Source: Chryseobacterium sp. BGARF1
GTDB taxonomy: Bacteria; Bacteroidota; Bacteroidia; Flavobacteriales; Weeksellaceae
Direction: 5' to 3'
NCBI RefSeq assembly: GCF_001677955.1
Contig: NZ_LELA01000006.1
Span: 31,442-95,441, forward strand
Length of the DNA stretch: 64,000 bases
Below the pieces are notes generated by a model, which did no database searches, was not told the DNA's origin, and saw only the letters and a program-made list of their open reading frames with translations. A program made the translations under genes and the position numbers. Below are positions 52,083 to 62,235 of this stretch, piece by piece (the first letter of the stretch is position 1; every line of letters begins with the position of its first letter).

Positions 52083-55000
52083 ATGGCTTCAAACAAAATA
52101 CAATTTAGAAGTATTCACGAACTTAAAGACCCTGCCTTAACTGGTAAGCTGGCTCTTAAAGAGTTCCAAGAAGAAATTCCGGTAGAAGATTTTCTGGAAA
52201 GTGCCGAAAAAACTGACGGTACATCGAGAAGAGATTTCTTAAAAATATTAGGATTCTCTACGGCAGCCGTAACTTTAGCTGCTTGTGAAGCTCCGGTAAT
52301 CAAAACGATTCCTTACGTAGTAAAACCACATGAAATTATTCCTGGGGTTCCCAACTTCTACGCTTCAACATATTTTGACGGTTTCGACTTTGCAAGTGTT
52401 TTAGTAAAAACCAGAGAAGGTAGACCCATCAAAATCGACCCAAACCCGGCAGCTGGAGATTTAGGTAAAACTAATGCAAGAGCTCAGGCAAGTGTACTTT
52501 CTCTTTATGATAACGACAAAGTAAAACAGCCGAAATTTGAAGGTAAAGATGATACTTTTGATACGGTAGATACTTTTACAATCAAAGGTCTTGAAGAGGC
52601 TAAGGCTTCTGGTAAAAAGATTGTTCTTTTATCTCAGTCTTTCGCTTCACCTACATTCAAAAAATTGTTTGCTGAATTTAAAGCAAAATATCCTACCGCT
52701 GAATTAGTAACTTATGATGCTTTCCCTTATTCTGCAGCTTTAGATGCAGCTCAGGAAGTTTTCGGACAAAGAGCATTGCCGGTTTATGACCTTAAAGGAT
52801 CTGAATTGGTGGTTGCTTTCCAGGCTGATTTCTTAGGAGACTACAATGCAGCGAGCTTAGAAACTTCTTATGCAGCGGCAAGAGTTCCGGGACCAAACAT
52901 GTTGAGACACGTTCAGGTTGAATCTAATATGTCTTTAACTGGGGCAAACTCAGATTCAAGATACAGACTTAAGCCTAGCGATGTAAACAAAGCTTTGGTT
53001 GAAGTTTATAACGCAATTGTAACAGGTGTTGCTGCAAAAAGCAAAGCTGCTACAGATATTGTAAAAGAATTACAAGCTAAAGGAAGCAGAGCGGTTGTTT
53101 TAGCTGATGGTTCTAAAGCTGCACAGGTTTTAGCACACTTAATTAACCAAAAATTAGGTTCAGTTGCTTTCACAGGTAAAGCAAACTTCTTAAGAGAATT
53201 TGATAATGCAAGATATCAGGAATTTTTAGGTTGGGTAAATGCAGGACAAGTTGGAGTATTGATTACAAACAACGTTGACCCGATTTATTCTAACAACAAA
53301 GGTCAGGATTTCAAAAAATCTTTGGCAAAAGTTCCTTACGTAATTGCAGTTACAGATAAGAAAAACGAAATGTATAAAGCAGCAAAAGCTGTAATTCCGG
53401 TAGCTAACTGGCTAGAATCTTGGGGGGATATGGAACCTCAGACTGGAGTTTATACATTAATGCAGCCAACAATCCAGAAAATCTATAAATCAAGACAGAT
53501 TGAAGAATCTTTATTGGTTTGGAAAAACGGAAAAAACAATGCTGCAAACAATTACTACGATTACTTAAAAGCAAGTGCGGCTTCTCTTTTAGGAGCGACT
53601 TCTTTCAACAAAGCTTTATATAACGGTATTGTTTCTTCTAATAATGCAACGATGTTGTCTTATGCTGGTGGAAATGGTACTCAAGCTGTAGCAGAATTAG
53701 GAAACTTTAAAGCTGCAGGATTAGAATTAGTTCTTTATACAAAAACTTCTATTGGAGACGGAACTCAGGCAAACAATCCTTGGTTGCAAGAATTACCAGA
53801 TCCTATTACAAGAATGTCTTGGGATAACTATTTAACAATTTCTACCAAAGATGCTGAAGAATTAGGAATAGAAAACAGTCTTAATGCAAGAATGCAGTTG
53901 GATGGTTCTCTTGTAAATCTTACAGTAAACGGAGTAAAAATAGAAAACGTACCAGTATTCATTCAGCCAGGTCAAGCAGACGGATCTGTTGGTCTTGCTT
54001 TAGGATATGGTAAAAAAGATTCTGGCGCTACTGCAGATACTGGGGTAAATGCTTATCCTCTATTTGACGGGTCAAACTTGGTGATTTCAAACGTATCAAT
54101 TGAGAAAACGGGTGAAGAGCACGAGTTTGCAGGAGTTCAGCTTCAGAATACACTAATGGGTCGTTACGAAATTGCAAAAGAAGTACCTTTAGCAGAATTT
54201 ATTAATGTACCTTTCGATGACGAACATAAAGGATGGAATAAGCCTTTGGAATATCACACTATCAGTGGAGCTCTTCCAGCAGGTAAAATTGACCTTTGGG
54301 ATGCTTTTGATGATACAGATGGTCCTCACTTCAACTTATCAGTAGACTTAAACTCTTGTACGGGTTGTGGAGCTTGTATCATTGCTTGTCAGGCAGAAAA
54401 CAACGTTCCTGTAGTTGGTAAAGAAGAGATCAGAATGTCTAGAGATATGTTCTGGTTAAGAATTGACCGTTACTATTCTTCTGAGAAAAAAGTGACTGTT
54501 TATGATGGTCTTAAAGAAGGAATGGCAGTTCCTGAGCTTTACGGAAGTAGCGTACTTGGTATTGAAGGAGCATTAGAAAACCCAGCAGAAAATCCAGATG
54601 TGATTTTCCAGCCGGTAATGTGTCAGCACTGTAACCACGCTCCATGTGAAACTGTTTGTCCGGTAGCGGCAACTTCTCACAGTAAGCAAGGACAAAACCA
54701 TATGGCTTACAACAGATGTATTGGAACAAGATATTGTGCAAACAACTGTCCGTACAAAGTAAGACGTTTCAACTGGTTTACCTATAACTTGAATGACAAG
54801 TTCGATTTCAATATGAATAACGATCTTGGAAGAATGGTTCTTAACCCTGATGTTGTTGTAAGAACAAGAGGGGTAATGGAGAAATGTTCAATGTGTATTC
54901 AGGAAACTCAGGCAACAATTTTGACTGCGAAGAGAGAAAACAGAAAAGTAACAGACGACGAATTTAAAAATTCTTGTGCTTGTGCAGCAGCATGTTCTAC

Positions 55001-55145
55001 TGGAGCAATGCAGTTTGGAGATATGAATGATAAAGAATCTTCAGTTAGAAAATTATATTCTAGCAACAGAAGATATCATTTACTTGAAGAGATCGGAACC
55101 AAACCAAATGTGTTCTATCACGCTAAAGTAAGAAATAGAGTATAA
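52083..55145 (+). CDS. actB: alternative complex III, iron-sulfur subunit ActB
   Basis: Large periplasmic subunit, fusion of a molybdopterin-oxidoreductase-like domain and a ferredoxin-like domain. 1020 residues. An N-terminal extension, twin-arginine motif SRRDFLKIL (R49, R50) and a following LAAC (C68) suggest Tat export and lipid anchoring. The first two thirds have the oxidoreductase fold but no evident cofactor ligands, as in other ACIII. The C-terminal part (from about 758) has four Cys clusters (CTGCGACIIAC, CQHCNHAPCETVC, CIGTRYCANNC, CSMCIQ with later Cys), for one 3Fe-4S and three 4Fe-4S centres. Confidence 0.95.
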   Translation: MASNKIQFRSIHELKDPALTGKLALKEFQEEIPVEDFLESAEKTDGTSRRDFLKILGFSTAAVTLAACEAPVIKTIPYVVKPHEIIPGVPNFYASTYFDGFDFASVLVKTREGRPIKIDPNPAAGDLGKTNARAQASVLSLYDNDKVKQPKFEGKDDTFDTVDTFTIKGLEEAKASGKKIVLLSQSFASPTFKKLFAEFKAKYPTAELVTYDAFPYSAALDAAQEVFGQRALPVYDLKGSELVVAFQADFLGDYNAASLETSYAAARVPGPNMLRHVQVESNMSLTGANSDSRYRLKPSDVNKALVEVYNAIVTGVAAKSKAATDIVKELQAKGSRAVVLADGSKAAQVLAHLINQKLGSVAFTGKANFLREFDNARYQEFLGWVNAGQVGVLITNNVDPIYSNNKGQDFKKSLAKVPYVIAVTDKKNEMYKAAKAVIPVANWLESWGDMEPQTGVYTLMQPTIQKIYKSRQIEESLLVWKNGKNNAANNYYDYLKASAASLLGATSFNKALYNGIVSSNNATMLSYAGGNGTQAVAELGNFKAAGLELVLYTKTSIGDGTQANNPWLQELPDPITRMSWDNYLTISTKDAEELGIENSLNARMQLDGSLVNLTVNGVKIENVPVFIQPGQADGSVGLALGYGKKDSGATADTGVNAYPLFDGSNLVISNVSIEKTGEEHEFAGVQLQNTLMGRYEIAKEVPLAEFINVPFDDEHKGWNKPLEYHTISGALPAGKIDLWDAFDDTDGPHFNLSVDLNSCTGCGACIIACQAENNVPVVGKEEIRMSRDMFWLRIDRYYSSEKKVTVYDGLKEGMAVPELYGSSVLGIEGALENPAENPDVIFQPVMCQHCNHAPCETVCPVAATSHSKQGQNHMAYNRCIGTRYCANNCPYKVRRFNWFTYNLNDKFDFNMNNDLGRMVLNPDVVVRTRGVMEKCSMCIQETQATILTAKRENRKVTDDEFKNSCACAAACSTGAMQFGDMNDKESSVRKLYSSNRRYHLLEEIGTKPNVFYHAKVRNRV

Positions 55146-55175
55146 AATAAAGTTTAAATAATAAATAGGTAAAAA

Positions 55176-56573
55176 ATGTCAGGACATTACGAAGCTCCGA
55201 TAAGGGAACCTCTGATTATTGGTCACAAAACTTATCACGATATCACAGAAGATATTGCACGACCTATCGAAGAAAGAGCAGGTAAATTATGGTGGATCTC
55301 ACTATATGCAGCCTTAGTTCTTTTCATCTACGGATTCGGCTGTATCGCTTATACTATCGGGACAGGTATTGGAGCATGGGGGCTTAACAGAACTATTAAC
55401 TGGGGTTGGGATATTACCAACTTCGTATGGTGGGTAGGTATCGGTCACGCCGGAACCCTAATCTCAGCAGTATTATTATTATTTAGACAACGATGGAGAA
55501 TGTCTGTAAACCGTTCTGCGGAAGCAATGACAATCTTCGCAGTTGTACAGGCGGCAATCTTCCCGCTTATTCACATGGGTAGAGTTTGGGTAGGATATTG
55601 GGTATTCCCTCTTCCTAACCAGTTTGGTTCTCTTTGGACTAACTTCAACTCGCCTCTACTTTGGGACGTATTTGCAATCTGTACGTATTTCTCTGTATCA
55701 ACAGTATTCTGGTTTATCGGGTTGATTCCTGACTTTGCTATGATCAGAGACAGAGCTAAAACTCCTTGGACTAAGAAAATCTATACCCTACTATCTTTCG
55801 GATGGGGTGGAAAAGCAAAACACTGGCAGAGATTTGAAGAAGTATCTTTAGTATTGGCAGGTTTGGCAACTCCACTTGTATTCTCGGTACACACTACGGT
55901 ATCTTTTGACTTCGCAACTTCAGTTATTAAAGGATGGCACTCTACAATCTATCCTCCTTACTTCGTAGCTGGAGCAATCTTCTCAGGATTTGCAATGGTA
56001 CAAACACTATTGTTAATTGCTAGAAAAGTTTGTCACTTGGAAGACTACATCACAATGTATCATATCGAAATTATGAACATCGTAATCGTTCTTACAGGTG
56101 GTATGGTAACAGTAGCTTATGCAACTGAATATTTCATCGGATGGTATTCTGGTTCAAGATATGAAGACTTTACATACCTTTCTCCAGGTGCTGCAATAGG
56201 ACCTTACTGGTGGGCATTCTGGGCATTGATTATCTGTAACCTTGTTATTCCGGCGTTGTTCTGGTTTAAGAGAGTTAGAACAAACATTATTGCAACATTT
56301 ATCATTGCATTAATTATCAACATCGGTATGTGGTTTGAGCGTTTCGACATTATCGTAATTAACCTTTCAAGAGATTACTTGCCTGGTTCTTGGACGATGT
56401 TTAAACCAACCATTATTGACGTAGGTGTATATTTAGGTACAATCGGATTCTTCTCTGTATTATTCTTATTATACGCAAGAACATTCCCTGTAATTGCACA
56501 GGCAGAATTAAAATCGATCTTGAAGATCTCAGGTGAAACTTATAAAGTAAAAGAAGGAGATGAGCACCACTAA
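55176..56573 (+). CDS. actC: alternative complex III, NrfD-like membrane subunit ActC
   Basis: Polytopic quinol-binding subunit. 465 residues with about ten membrane segments, NrfD/PsrC type. Conserved segments include ITNFVWWVGIGHAGTLISA, HMGRVWVGYW and VFSVHTTVSFDFATS. Starts 30 bases after actB and overlaps actD by 14 bases. Quinol oxidation site by analogy to known ACIII structures. Confidence 0.95.
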   Translation: MSGHYEAPIREPLIIGHKTYHDITEDIARPIEERAGKLWWISLYAALVLFIYGFGCIAYTIGTGIGAWGLNRTINWGWDITNFVWWVGIGHAGTLISAVLLLFRQRWRMSVNRSAEAMTIFAVVQAAIFPLIHMGRVWVGYWVFPLPNQFGSLWTNFNSPLLWDVFAICTYFSVSTVFWFIGLIPDFAMIRDRAKTPWTKKIYTLLSFGWGGKAKHWQRFEEVSLVLAGLATPLVFSVHTTVSFDFATSVIKGWHSTIYPPYFVAGAIFSGFAMVQTLLLIARKVCHLEDYITMYHIEIMNIVIVLTGGMVTVAYATEYFIGWYSGSRYEDFTYLSPGAAIGPYWWAFWALIICNLVIPALFWFKRVRTNIIATFIIALIINIGMWFERFDIIVINLSRDYLPGSWTMFKPTIIDVGVYLGTIGFFSVLFLLYARTFPVIAQAELKSILKISGETYKVKEGDEHH

Positions 56574-57081
56574 AATTGTATACGGACTTTATGCCGATGA
56601 CGACGATTTAATGAACGGCGTTAAAGCATTCAACGATAAAGGAATTGCAATAAACGAAGTTTATACCCCATTTCCTGTTCACGGCCTAGACAAAGCTTTA
56701 GGTTTAAAGAAAACCAGAATTTCTGATGCTGCTTTCATTTATGCGCTTTATGGAGTTTCAATTGGTTTGACGGTTACTTGGTACATTATGAACCATGACT
56801 GGGCACAAAACATTGGTGGTAAACCATCTTTTAACTGGGTAGACAACTTCCCAGCGTTTATTGATCCGATGTTTGAATTGATGGTATTCTGTGCAGCTCA
56901 CATGATGTCTCTTACTTTCTTTGTAAGAAATAAAATGTATCCAGGAGCTCCTGCACAAAACCCAGATCCAAGAACTACAGATGATAAATTCTTGATGGAG
57001 TTTGTTACAGAAGATGTAGAATCTGTAAAGCAGTTGCTTATCGAAACGGGAGTAGAAGAAATAACTGTTAAAGATGCTTAA
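56560..57081 (+). CDS. actD: alternative complex III, ActD (DUF3341)
   Basis: 173 residues with two membrane helices and a cytoplasmic N-terminal domain. The DUF3341 pattern is clear: YGLYADDDDLMNGVK and YTPFPVHGLDKALGLKKTR. Small accessory subunit. Overlaps actC by 14 bases and actE by 8 (or abuts it), so it is translationally coupled in the operon. Confidence 0.93.
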   Translation: MSTTKIVYGLYADDDDLMNGVKAFNDKGIAINEVYTPFPVHGLDKALGLKKTRISDAAFIYALYGVSIGLTVTWYIMNHDWAQNIGGKPSFNWVDNFPAFIDPMFELMVFCAAHMMSLTFFVRNKMYPGAPAQNPDPRTTDDKFLMEFVTEDVESVKQLLIETGVEEITVKDA

Positions 57082-57082
57082 A

Positions 57083-57760
57083 ATGAAAAAGAATGTATTA
57101 AAAATTACAGCAATTTTAGGTTTAACTACAGTTTTACTTAATTCTTGCGGACCAAATGAAAATGCACCTCTAGTATATTTCCCGGATATGTATTTCCCTG
57201 TGGCATACGATCCGTTGATGAAAGCTCAAGATGCTTATTCAGATCATGAAAATGAAATTCCTGCATTTGTAAGAAATAACGGTGCAACTGGCCTTGCTCC
57301 TGTAGAAGGTTCAGTAGCTCAAAATAAAGACGGAGTATTTGAAGAAGGTAAACTTCCTAAAACTCCGGATGAATATAACTCAGGTTATGACGCTTCAAAA
57401 GCAATAGGTACTTCTCCTCTTAATCCTGCTAACGCAGCGAAAGATATAGAAAGAGGTAAAATGCTTTTTGATCGTACTTGTTCAGCTTGTCACGGAACTG
57501 GTGGTGACGGACAAGGACCAATCGTACAAAGCGGAGCTTATTCTGGTGTACCAAATTATGCAGACAGAGAAATCACTGTAGGATCTGTACATTATGTATT
57601 AACAAACGGTAGAAATGCTATGGGATCTTATGCAGGGCAATTAAATCCTGGAGACAGATGGAGAGTGGCAATGTATGTAATGAGTGCTTTCAAAAAAAGC
57701 GCAGCTCCGGCTCCCGCAGCAGCGCCAGCAACAACTGAGACTACCGAAACTAAAAAATAA
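57083..57760 (+). CDS. actE: alternative complex III, monoheme cytochrome c ActE
   Basis: Lipid-anchored cytochrome that carries electrons out of ACIII. Start placed at ATG 57083, just after the actD stop; ATG 57074, overlapping by 8 bases, is the alternative. Lipobox ends LLNSCG. One heme site CSACHGTGG in the C-terminal half, with a likely Met axial ligand in NAMGSYAG. The tail is Ala/Pro/Thr-rich and disordered. Fifth gene of the operon, 8 bases before actF. Confidence 0.94.
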   Translation: MKKNVLKITAILGLTTVLLNSCGPNENAPLVYFPDMYFPVAYDPLMKAQDAYSDHENEIPAFVRNNGATGLAPVEGSVAQNKDGVFEEGKLPKTPDEYNSGYDASKAIGTSPLNPANAAKDIERGKMLFDRTCSACHGTGGDGQGPIVQSGAYSGVPNYADREITVGSVHYVLTNGRNAMGSYAGQLNPGDRWRVAMYVMSAFKKSAAPAPAAAPATTETTETKK

Positions 57761-57768
57761 GAAAAGAA

Positions 57769-59100
57769 ATGTATAGTTTTTCACCAAAATTAAAATCAAC
57801 TTCTATTATCCTTCTTGTTGTAGGTTTAGTTTTATTTGCTGCAGGTTTCTTTTTAAATAAAGGAATTACTACAGAAAAAATAGAACACATGATGGAAGCA
57901 GTGCATTCTGCAGGTCATGATTCTCCTACACATTCAAGCGAAATGGTGGGACCTCAAGATCATGCTGCACACTTAGAGCACGCGGAAATGCAGGTTCACA
58001 ACCAGCCATTAGCTTCACTTCATTTTGTAGCAGTATTTTTCTTCGGAGTAAGTTGCGCAGTATTATTTTTCTACTGTATTCAGCATGCTGCTCATGCAGG
58101 ATGGCCAATTATTATCACTAGAGTGATGGAAGCTATTGCTTCTTACATTCCTTGGGGTGGTGCTATTTTAGTAATCTTGATGATTCTTAATATCACGCAC
58201 AACGGTCACCTTTTCCATTGGATGGATCCTGAATTAACAAAAGAAGGATCTCCACACTTTGATGTTATCTTATTTGAAAAGAAAATATTCTTAAATATTC
58301 CTTTCTACGCAGTAAGAACTTTAATTTATGTAATTGGAGCTTCATTCTTCGCATGGAAATTAAAAGCTCAGTCTAAAAAAGTAGACGATACAAAATCTTT
58401 GGTTGAGTATCAGTTCCTTTACAGATGGGCAGTAGGATATATCGCATTCTTCGGGTTTGCTTCTGCAGCTTGGGCTTGGGACTGGTTGATGTCTATTGAC
58501 CCTCACTGGTATTCTACAATGTATATCTGGTATTCAATGGTTAGCTGCCTTTCAAGTGGTATTGCGGTAATCATTCTATTAAGTGTTTATCTTAAGAAAA
58601 ATGGTTTCTTACCACAGTTTAACGACAATCACTTGCACGATCTAGGAGTTTTCCTTTTTGCTACAAGTATGCTTTGGACTTATACTTGGTTTGCACAGTT
58701 CATGTTGTATTGGTATGCAAACATTCCGGAAGAGGTAAATTATTTCTTCGGAAGATTTGAGCACTACTCTCCTACTTTCTTACCGATGCTTGTTGTAAAC
58801 TTCTTATTACCTTTATTGGTATTGGTAAGTAGCAGCATCAAGAGAAACTACAAAGTAGTAACTATAATGGCAATTGTAGTAATCTTAGGTCACCTTTTAG
58901 ATTACTTCAACATGGTAATGCCAGGAACAGTAGGTCCTTACTGGAATACTCCAGAAGTTCTGTTATTAGTATTGGGTGCTATTTTATTTATCGCAGGATT
59001 ATTTATGTTTACAGTGCTTTCAGCATTAGCTAAATTAAAATTAATTCCTACAGGTAACCCTTACTTACATGAATCTGAAATTTATGAGTATCCTTTCTAA
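57769..59100 (+). CDS. actF: alternative complex III, NrfD-related membrane subunit ActF
   Basis: Second large membrane subunit, related to ActC. 443 residues with about ten membrane segments. The region after the first helix (about 40-80) holds many His residues (MMEAVHSAGHDSPTHSS, DHAAHLEH), which may lie near the quinone or metal site. Conserved WAWDWLMSIDPHWYST is typical of this subunit. Last gene of the act operon; a terminator follows with no oxidase genes behind it. Confidence 0.94.
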   Translation: MYSFSPKLKSTSIILLVVGLVLFAAGFFLNKGITTEKIEHMMEAVHSAGHDSPTHSSEMVGPQDHAAHLEHAEMQVHNQPLASLHFVAVFFFGVSCAVLFFYCIQHAAHAGWPIIITRVMEAIASYIPWGGAILVILMILNITHNGHLFHWMDPELTKEGSPHFDVILFEKKIFLNIPFYAVRTLIYVIGASFFAWKLKAQSKKVDDTKSLVEYQFLYRWAVGYIAFFGFASAAWAWDWLMSIDPHWYSTMYIWYSMVSCLSSGIAVIILLSVYLKKNGFLPQFNDNHLHDLGVFLFATSMLWTYTWFAQFMLYWYANIPEEVNYFFGRFEHYSPTFLPMLVVNFLLPLLVLVSSSIKRNYKVVTIMAIVVILGHLLDYFNMVMPGTVGPYWNTPEVLLLVLGAILFIAGLFMFTVLSALAKLKLIPTGNPYLHESEIYEYPF

Positions 59101-59125
59101 GGACTTATAACAAGATAAACTTTAA

Positions 59126-59152
59126 AAAGACTGATTATTAAAATCAGTCTTT
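59126..59152 (+). terminator. act operon terminator
   Basis: AAAGACTGATT (59126-59136) and AATCAGTCTTT (59142-59152), then a run of T. Ends the ACIII operon. Confidence 0.92.
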
Positions 59153-59250
59153 TTTTTTGCAATAATCAAAAAAAGCCAGGCAACCATTTCAAAAATATTT
59201 CGTCTTATGAATAGATTTTAATGCTTACCTTTTAAACTAAATTAAAAACT

Positions 59251-60270
59251 ATGAAAAAAACTATTCTTTTAAACTTTCTGTTGATTCTACTATTCAGTGT
59301 ATTCAATGCGCAAAGCATTACTTTTGTTTCAGAAAAGACAGATGCTCCACTTCCTAAAGTTTCGGTATTTGGAAAAAACGGAAATATTCTGGCAACATCA
59401 GACATTGATGGAAAAATTGAGAAATCAGCTCTTTCTCCCGAACAGGAAAAATTTCAGTTGGTGTATGATAACATGTCTATCGCCACTTTATCATTTAACG
59501 AAATCAATAAAGAGGTTGTAAAACTAAATGACAGAGTAAAAGATATCGAAGCGGTTGTCATAAAAAATAATAAACCCGCGAAATATGTTTTTGTAAGAGG
59601 TAATTTCAATACCTATGTTACTCTAAACAGTAAACTGAATTGTTATGCAGATGGCGTGATCACTTATGTTTTCGATAATAAAACTAAAAAACTGAAAAGT
59701 ACCAATGTAGAACAGTACAGAATTTTCAGACTGGAAGATGCTAAAAATGAAAAAAAAGAAACCGGTTCTTGGGATTACAATAGCTTTTTAGATCTGCCAA
59801 AATTAAAGGATGTAGGAAATATTGAAGAGTACAGATCCAAAAACACCAAAATCAAAGAGCTTAAAGGTACTAAGAAAGACGAAATAGAAATTACAGGCGA
59901 AGGTTTACAGGAAAAAGAATTGGCACTATTCGGTTACAGAATATATGATATCAGGGGTATCGTTAACCATTCATATGAAAAAGATTCAAAAAAAACATTA
60001 AGAGATTTTCTTGAGTCTAATGAAATTGCTTTCATCAAGCTTAAACATAAAAGCGAGCCTAACTACAATCAAATTATTGCTTACAGAAACTTTTATCCAA
60101 CAGAACTAAGCTTCAGTGATGATAATAATGTTGAAGGAAAAGTAAAATTCAATAAAAACAATAGCAGTTACCAGTCAAATTATTGGCAGGATGCGTCTTT
60201 CCCAAACATGCAGGCAATTTTCAGTTCATTCTTTAAAGATGATTTAAAAGAAAAAGAAAACAAAAAATAA
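59251..60270 (+). CDS. exported protein with carboxypeptidase-regulatory-like N-terminus
   Basis: 339 residues, signal peptide about 1-21 (ends VFNAQ). About 22-90 resemble a small beta-sandwich of the carboxypeptidase-regulatory/CarboxypepD_reg-like type (TDAPLPKVSVFGKNGNILAT, SDIDGKIE), common at the N-terminus of TonB-linked proteins, but no TonB box or barrel follows. The rest is Lys/Glu-rich with mixed strands and no recognised domain. Not clearly linked to neighbours. Function unknown. Confidence 0.65.
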   Translation: MKKTILLNFLLILLFSVFNAQSITFVSEKTDAPLPKVSVFGKNGNILATSDIDGKIEKSALSPEQEKFQLVYDNMSIATLSFNEINKEVVKLNDRVKDIEAVVIKNNKPAKYVFVRGNFNTYVTLNSKLNCYADGVITYVFDNKTKKLKSTNVEQYRIFRLEDAKNEKKETGSWDYNSFLDLPKLKDVGNIEEYRSKNTKIKELKGTKKDEIEITGEGLQEKELALFGYRIYDIRGIVNHSYEKDSKKTLRDFLESNEIAFIKLKHKSEPNYNQIIAYRNFYPTELSFSDDNNVEGKVKFNKNNSSYQSNYWQDASFPNMQAIFSSFFKDDLKEKENKK

Positions 60271-60296
60271 AAAATCTGTATTAATAAAGGTTTTAC

Positions 60297-60304
60297 TAAA
60301 TTTG
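60297..60304 (+). promoter_or_regulatory. -7 element of the lipoprotein/apt genes
   Basis: TAAATTTG, 18 bases before the ATG at 60323. No evident -33. Confidence 0.5.
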
Positions 60305-60322
60305 TCGTAAACCATTATTAAA

Positions 60323-61513
60323 ATGAAAAAGTTTTCTTTGCTACTCATCTTCAGTCTGTTGATGTTTACAGCATGCAAAAAAGATCATGTAGATGCGACT
60401 ACGACACAGACTTTACAGTCGAGTATCAACGATATGGCGTCTGATCTTACCACCATTAAGCAGATAAAATTCAATGAAGCGCTATATATTCTTAAAACTT
60501 TCGGTGTAGAAGCTGAAGGTGATGTAAACGAATTGAAAGCATTGGGTCAATTGATCAACGGCAAAAAGGTGCCTGAAATTTTGGCTTTGGCAGATCAGGT
60601 AGCACAACAAAACGGTATCGAATGGGCAAGTACAGCTCCTCCTTCATTAGGAGAAATGAATATTTTCGGTGATGAAACTGCTAAAGAAAGTGATCCGAAT
60701 GATGTAAGAGCAAGCTCATTAAGCATTCTTACCCAGCTTTCAGGAGACACAGGAAATGGGCCAACTGCGATGCAGATCGTACCAAGATTAGTTGACAATG
60801 CAGGAAATCCTATTGCCTTTACAGGTGCTGGTTTAGAAACAACTTTAGAAGTATTCAGCAACGGTGTAAAGCTTTCAACCGCTAAAAACCTAATGCAGGA
60901 TAATAACTTTAAAGGTTTTCATCTTAAATTTTCATCTTTATTGGCTTCCAAAATTGTTGACAATAAAATTGACATTACCGTTTCTGTAAAAACTACTGCC
61001 AAGACTTTCAAAATGTCGAAAATTGGTTTAGATGTAAATCCTTCAGCGTTAAAGGTTCCTGAAGTACCTAAAACGGATTCTACGATGATTGAGCAAGATC
61101 CAAATGCAGTAATTGATCCAAGTAATCCTACGATACCGCCAACAACGACCACAGATCCAGCGACAGCAACTCCGGCAGCACCAAAACAGCCGACTGCAGA
61201 TCCTAAAAATACGGTAAGCAAGTTTTTAAATAATGTAAGTTCTCAAAATTTAAAAGCAGCTTTCGAATCTTCAAGCAACCCAAGTTGGGGGTCTTATGAA
61301 TCGTTCTCAAACCCTACTTCAGGGTTTGGAGCTGTAAAGAATGTAAGTGTTAAAAACATTACAACAAACGGAACTGGCACGAATGCATCAAGTGTTAATG
61401 CAACATATGATGTGACCGATAAAAGTGGAAAAACAACCTCTTTAAAAGTTACTTTTGGACTTAAAAATGTAAACGGAGAGTGGAAGATCTCAAGTTATAA
61501 GATAAATCCTTAA
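60323..61513 (+). CDS. lipoprotein of unknown function, three-part
   Basis: 396 residues. Lipobox ends FTAC (C18). Part one (about 20-110) is helical and repeats the KFNEALYILKTFG and KKVPEILALADQ type of pattern seen in small lipoproteins of the DUF6694 kind (weak recollection). A beta-rich middle (about 145-230) follows, then a Pro/Thr-rich linker (about 245-300) and a C-terminal domain that resembles a NTF2-like/DUF4878 fold ending VNGEWKISSYKI. 3 bases before apt, so co-transcribed. No enzymatic motif. Confidence 0.7.
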   Translation: MKKFSLLLIFSLLMFTACKKDHVDATTTQTLQSSINDMASDLTTIKQIKFNEALYILKTFGVEAEGDVNELKALGQLINGKKVPEILALADQVAQQNGIEWASTAPPSLGEMNIFGDETAKESDPNDVRASSLSILTQLSGDTGNGPTAMQIVPRLVDNAGNPIAFTGAGLETTLEVFSNGVKLSTAKNLMQDNNFKGFHLKFSSLLASKIVDNKIDITVSVKTTAKTFKMSKIGLDVNPSALKVPEVPKTDSTMIEQDPNAVIDPSNPTIPPTTTTDPATATPAAPKQPTADPKNTVSKFLNNVSSQNLKAAFESSSNPSWGSYESFSNPTSGFGAVKNVSVKNITTNGTGTNASSVNATYDVTDKSGKTTSLKVTFGLKNVNGEWKISSYKINP

Positions 61514-61516
61514 AAT

Positions 61517-62053
61517 ATGGCATCTCAGGAACTCATCAAAAAGCTGGAAGCAACTATAGAAAACATTCCTGATTTTCCGATCCCGGGAATTCAGTTTAAA
61601 GATATTACACCGATCTTTCTTGATCCTAAATTGTATGAAGAAGTAATCGAAGATCTGGTAAAATTCAGCAAAGGAAAAGTAGATGCTGTCTGCGGAATAG
61701 AAAGCCGCGGTTATCTTTTCGGGATCGCGATCGCAGTAGCTTTGGAAGTTCCATTTATTCTGATCAGAAAAAAAGGAAAACTTCCACCACCAATCATCTC
61801 AGAAAAATATGATTTGGAATATGGAAGTGCCGAAATAGAAACCAGAGAAGGACAAATAAAAAAAGGACAACGCATTTTAATTCATGATGATCTTTTAGCA
61901 ACCGGTGGAACTACAGAAGCCGCAGCAAAACTCGTAGAAAAGCAAGGTGCAGAAGTCGTTCAGTTTAGTTTTTTAATCGGTTTAAAAGGTTTGAAAGGAG
62001 ACGAAAAACTTAAAAAGTTTAATGCGGAAATCTACCATACTTTAGAATATTAA
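61517..62053 (+). CDS. apt: adenine phosphoribosyltransferase
   Basis: Salvages adenine to AMP using PRPP. 178 residues. N-terminal IPDFPIPGIQFKDITP, the catalytic loop region RKKGKLPPP, and the PRPP-binding motif ILIHDDLLATGGTTEAA (about 120-136) are present. Follows the lipoprotein gene by 3 bases. Cytosolic. Confidence 0.96.
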   Translation: MASQELIKKLEATIENIPDFPIPGIQFKDITPIFLDPKLYEEVIEDLVKFSKGKVDAVCGIESRGYLFGIAIAVALEVPFILIRKKGKLPPPIISEKYDLEYGSAEIETREGQIKKGQRILIHDDLLATGGTTEAAAKLVEKQGAEVVQFSFLIGLKGLKGDEKLKKFNAEIYHTLEY

Positions 62054-62205
62054 ATATTTTTTATCTCTTACATTTTATTAATATCTATATTAGTTTACGT
62101 GTTTCCCTGTGTAGAATTTTTAGTACATCTATACCTTTTCTACATATGTAAAATCTCAAAATATCTTTTTCTCATAGCTTACCAATTTGTAGGAAAAATC
62201 AATAA

Positions 62206-62235
62206 AATAAACCACTGCGTTTGCAGTGGTTTATT
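62206..62235. terminator. bidirectional terminator between apt and the convergent pair
   Basis: Perfect 13-base arms (62206-62218, 62223-62235) with a GTTT loop, ending one base before the stop codon of the leftward gene. T-rich on both sides. Confidence 0.85.
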
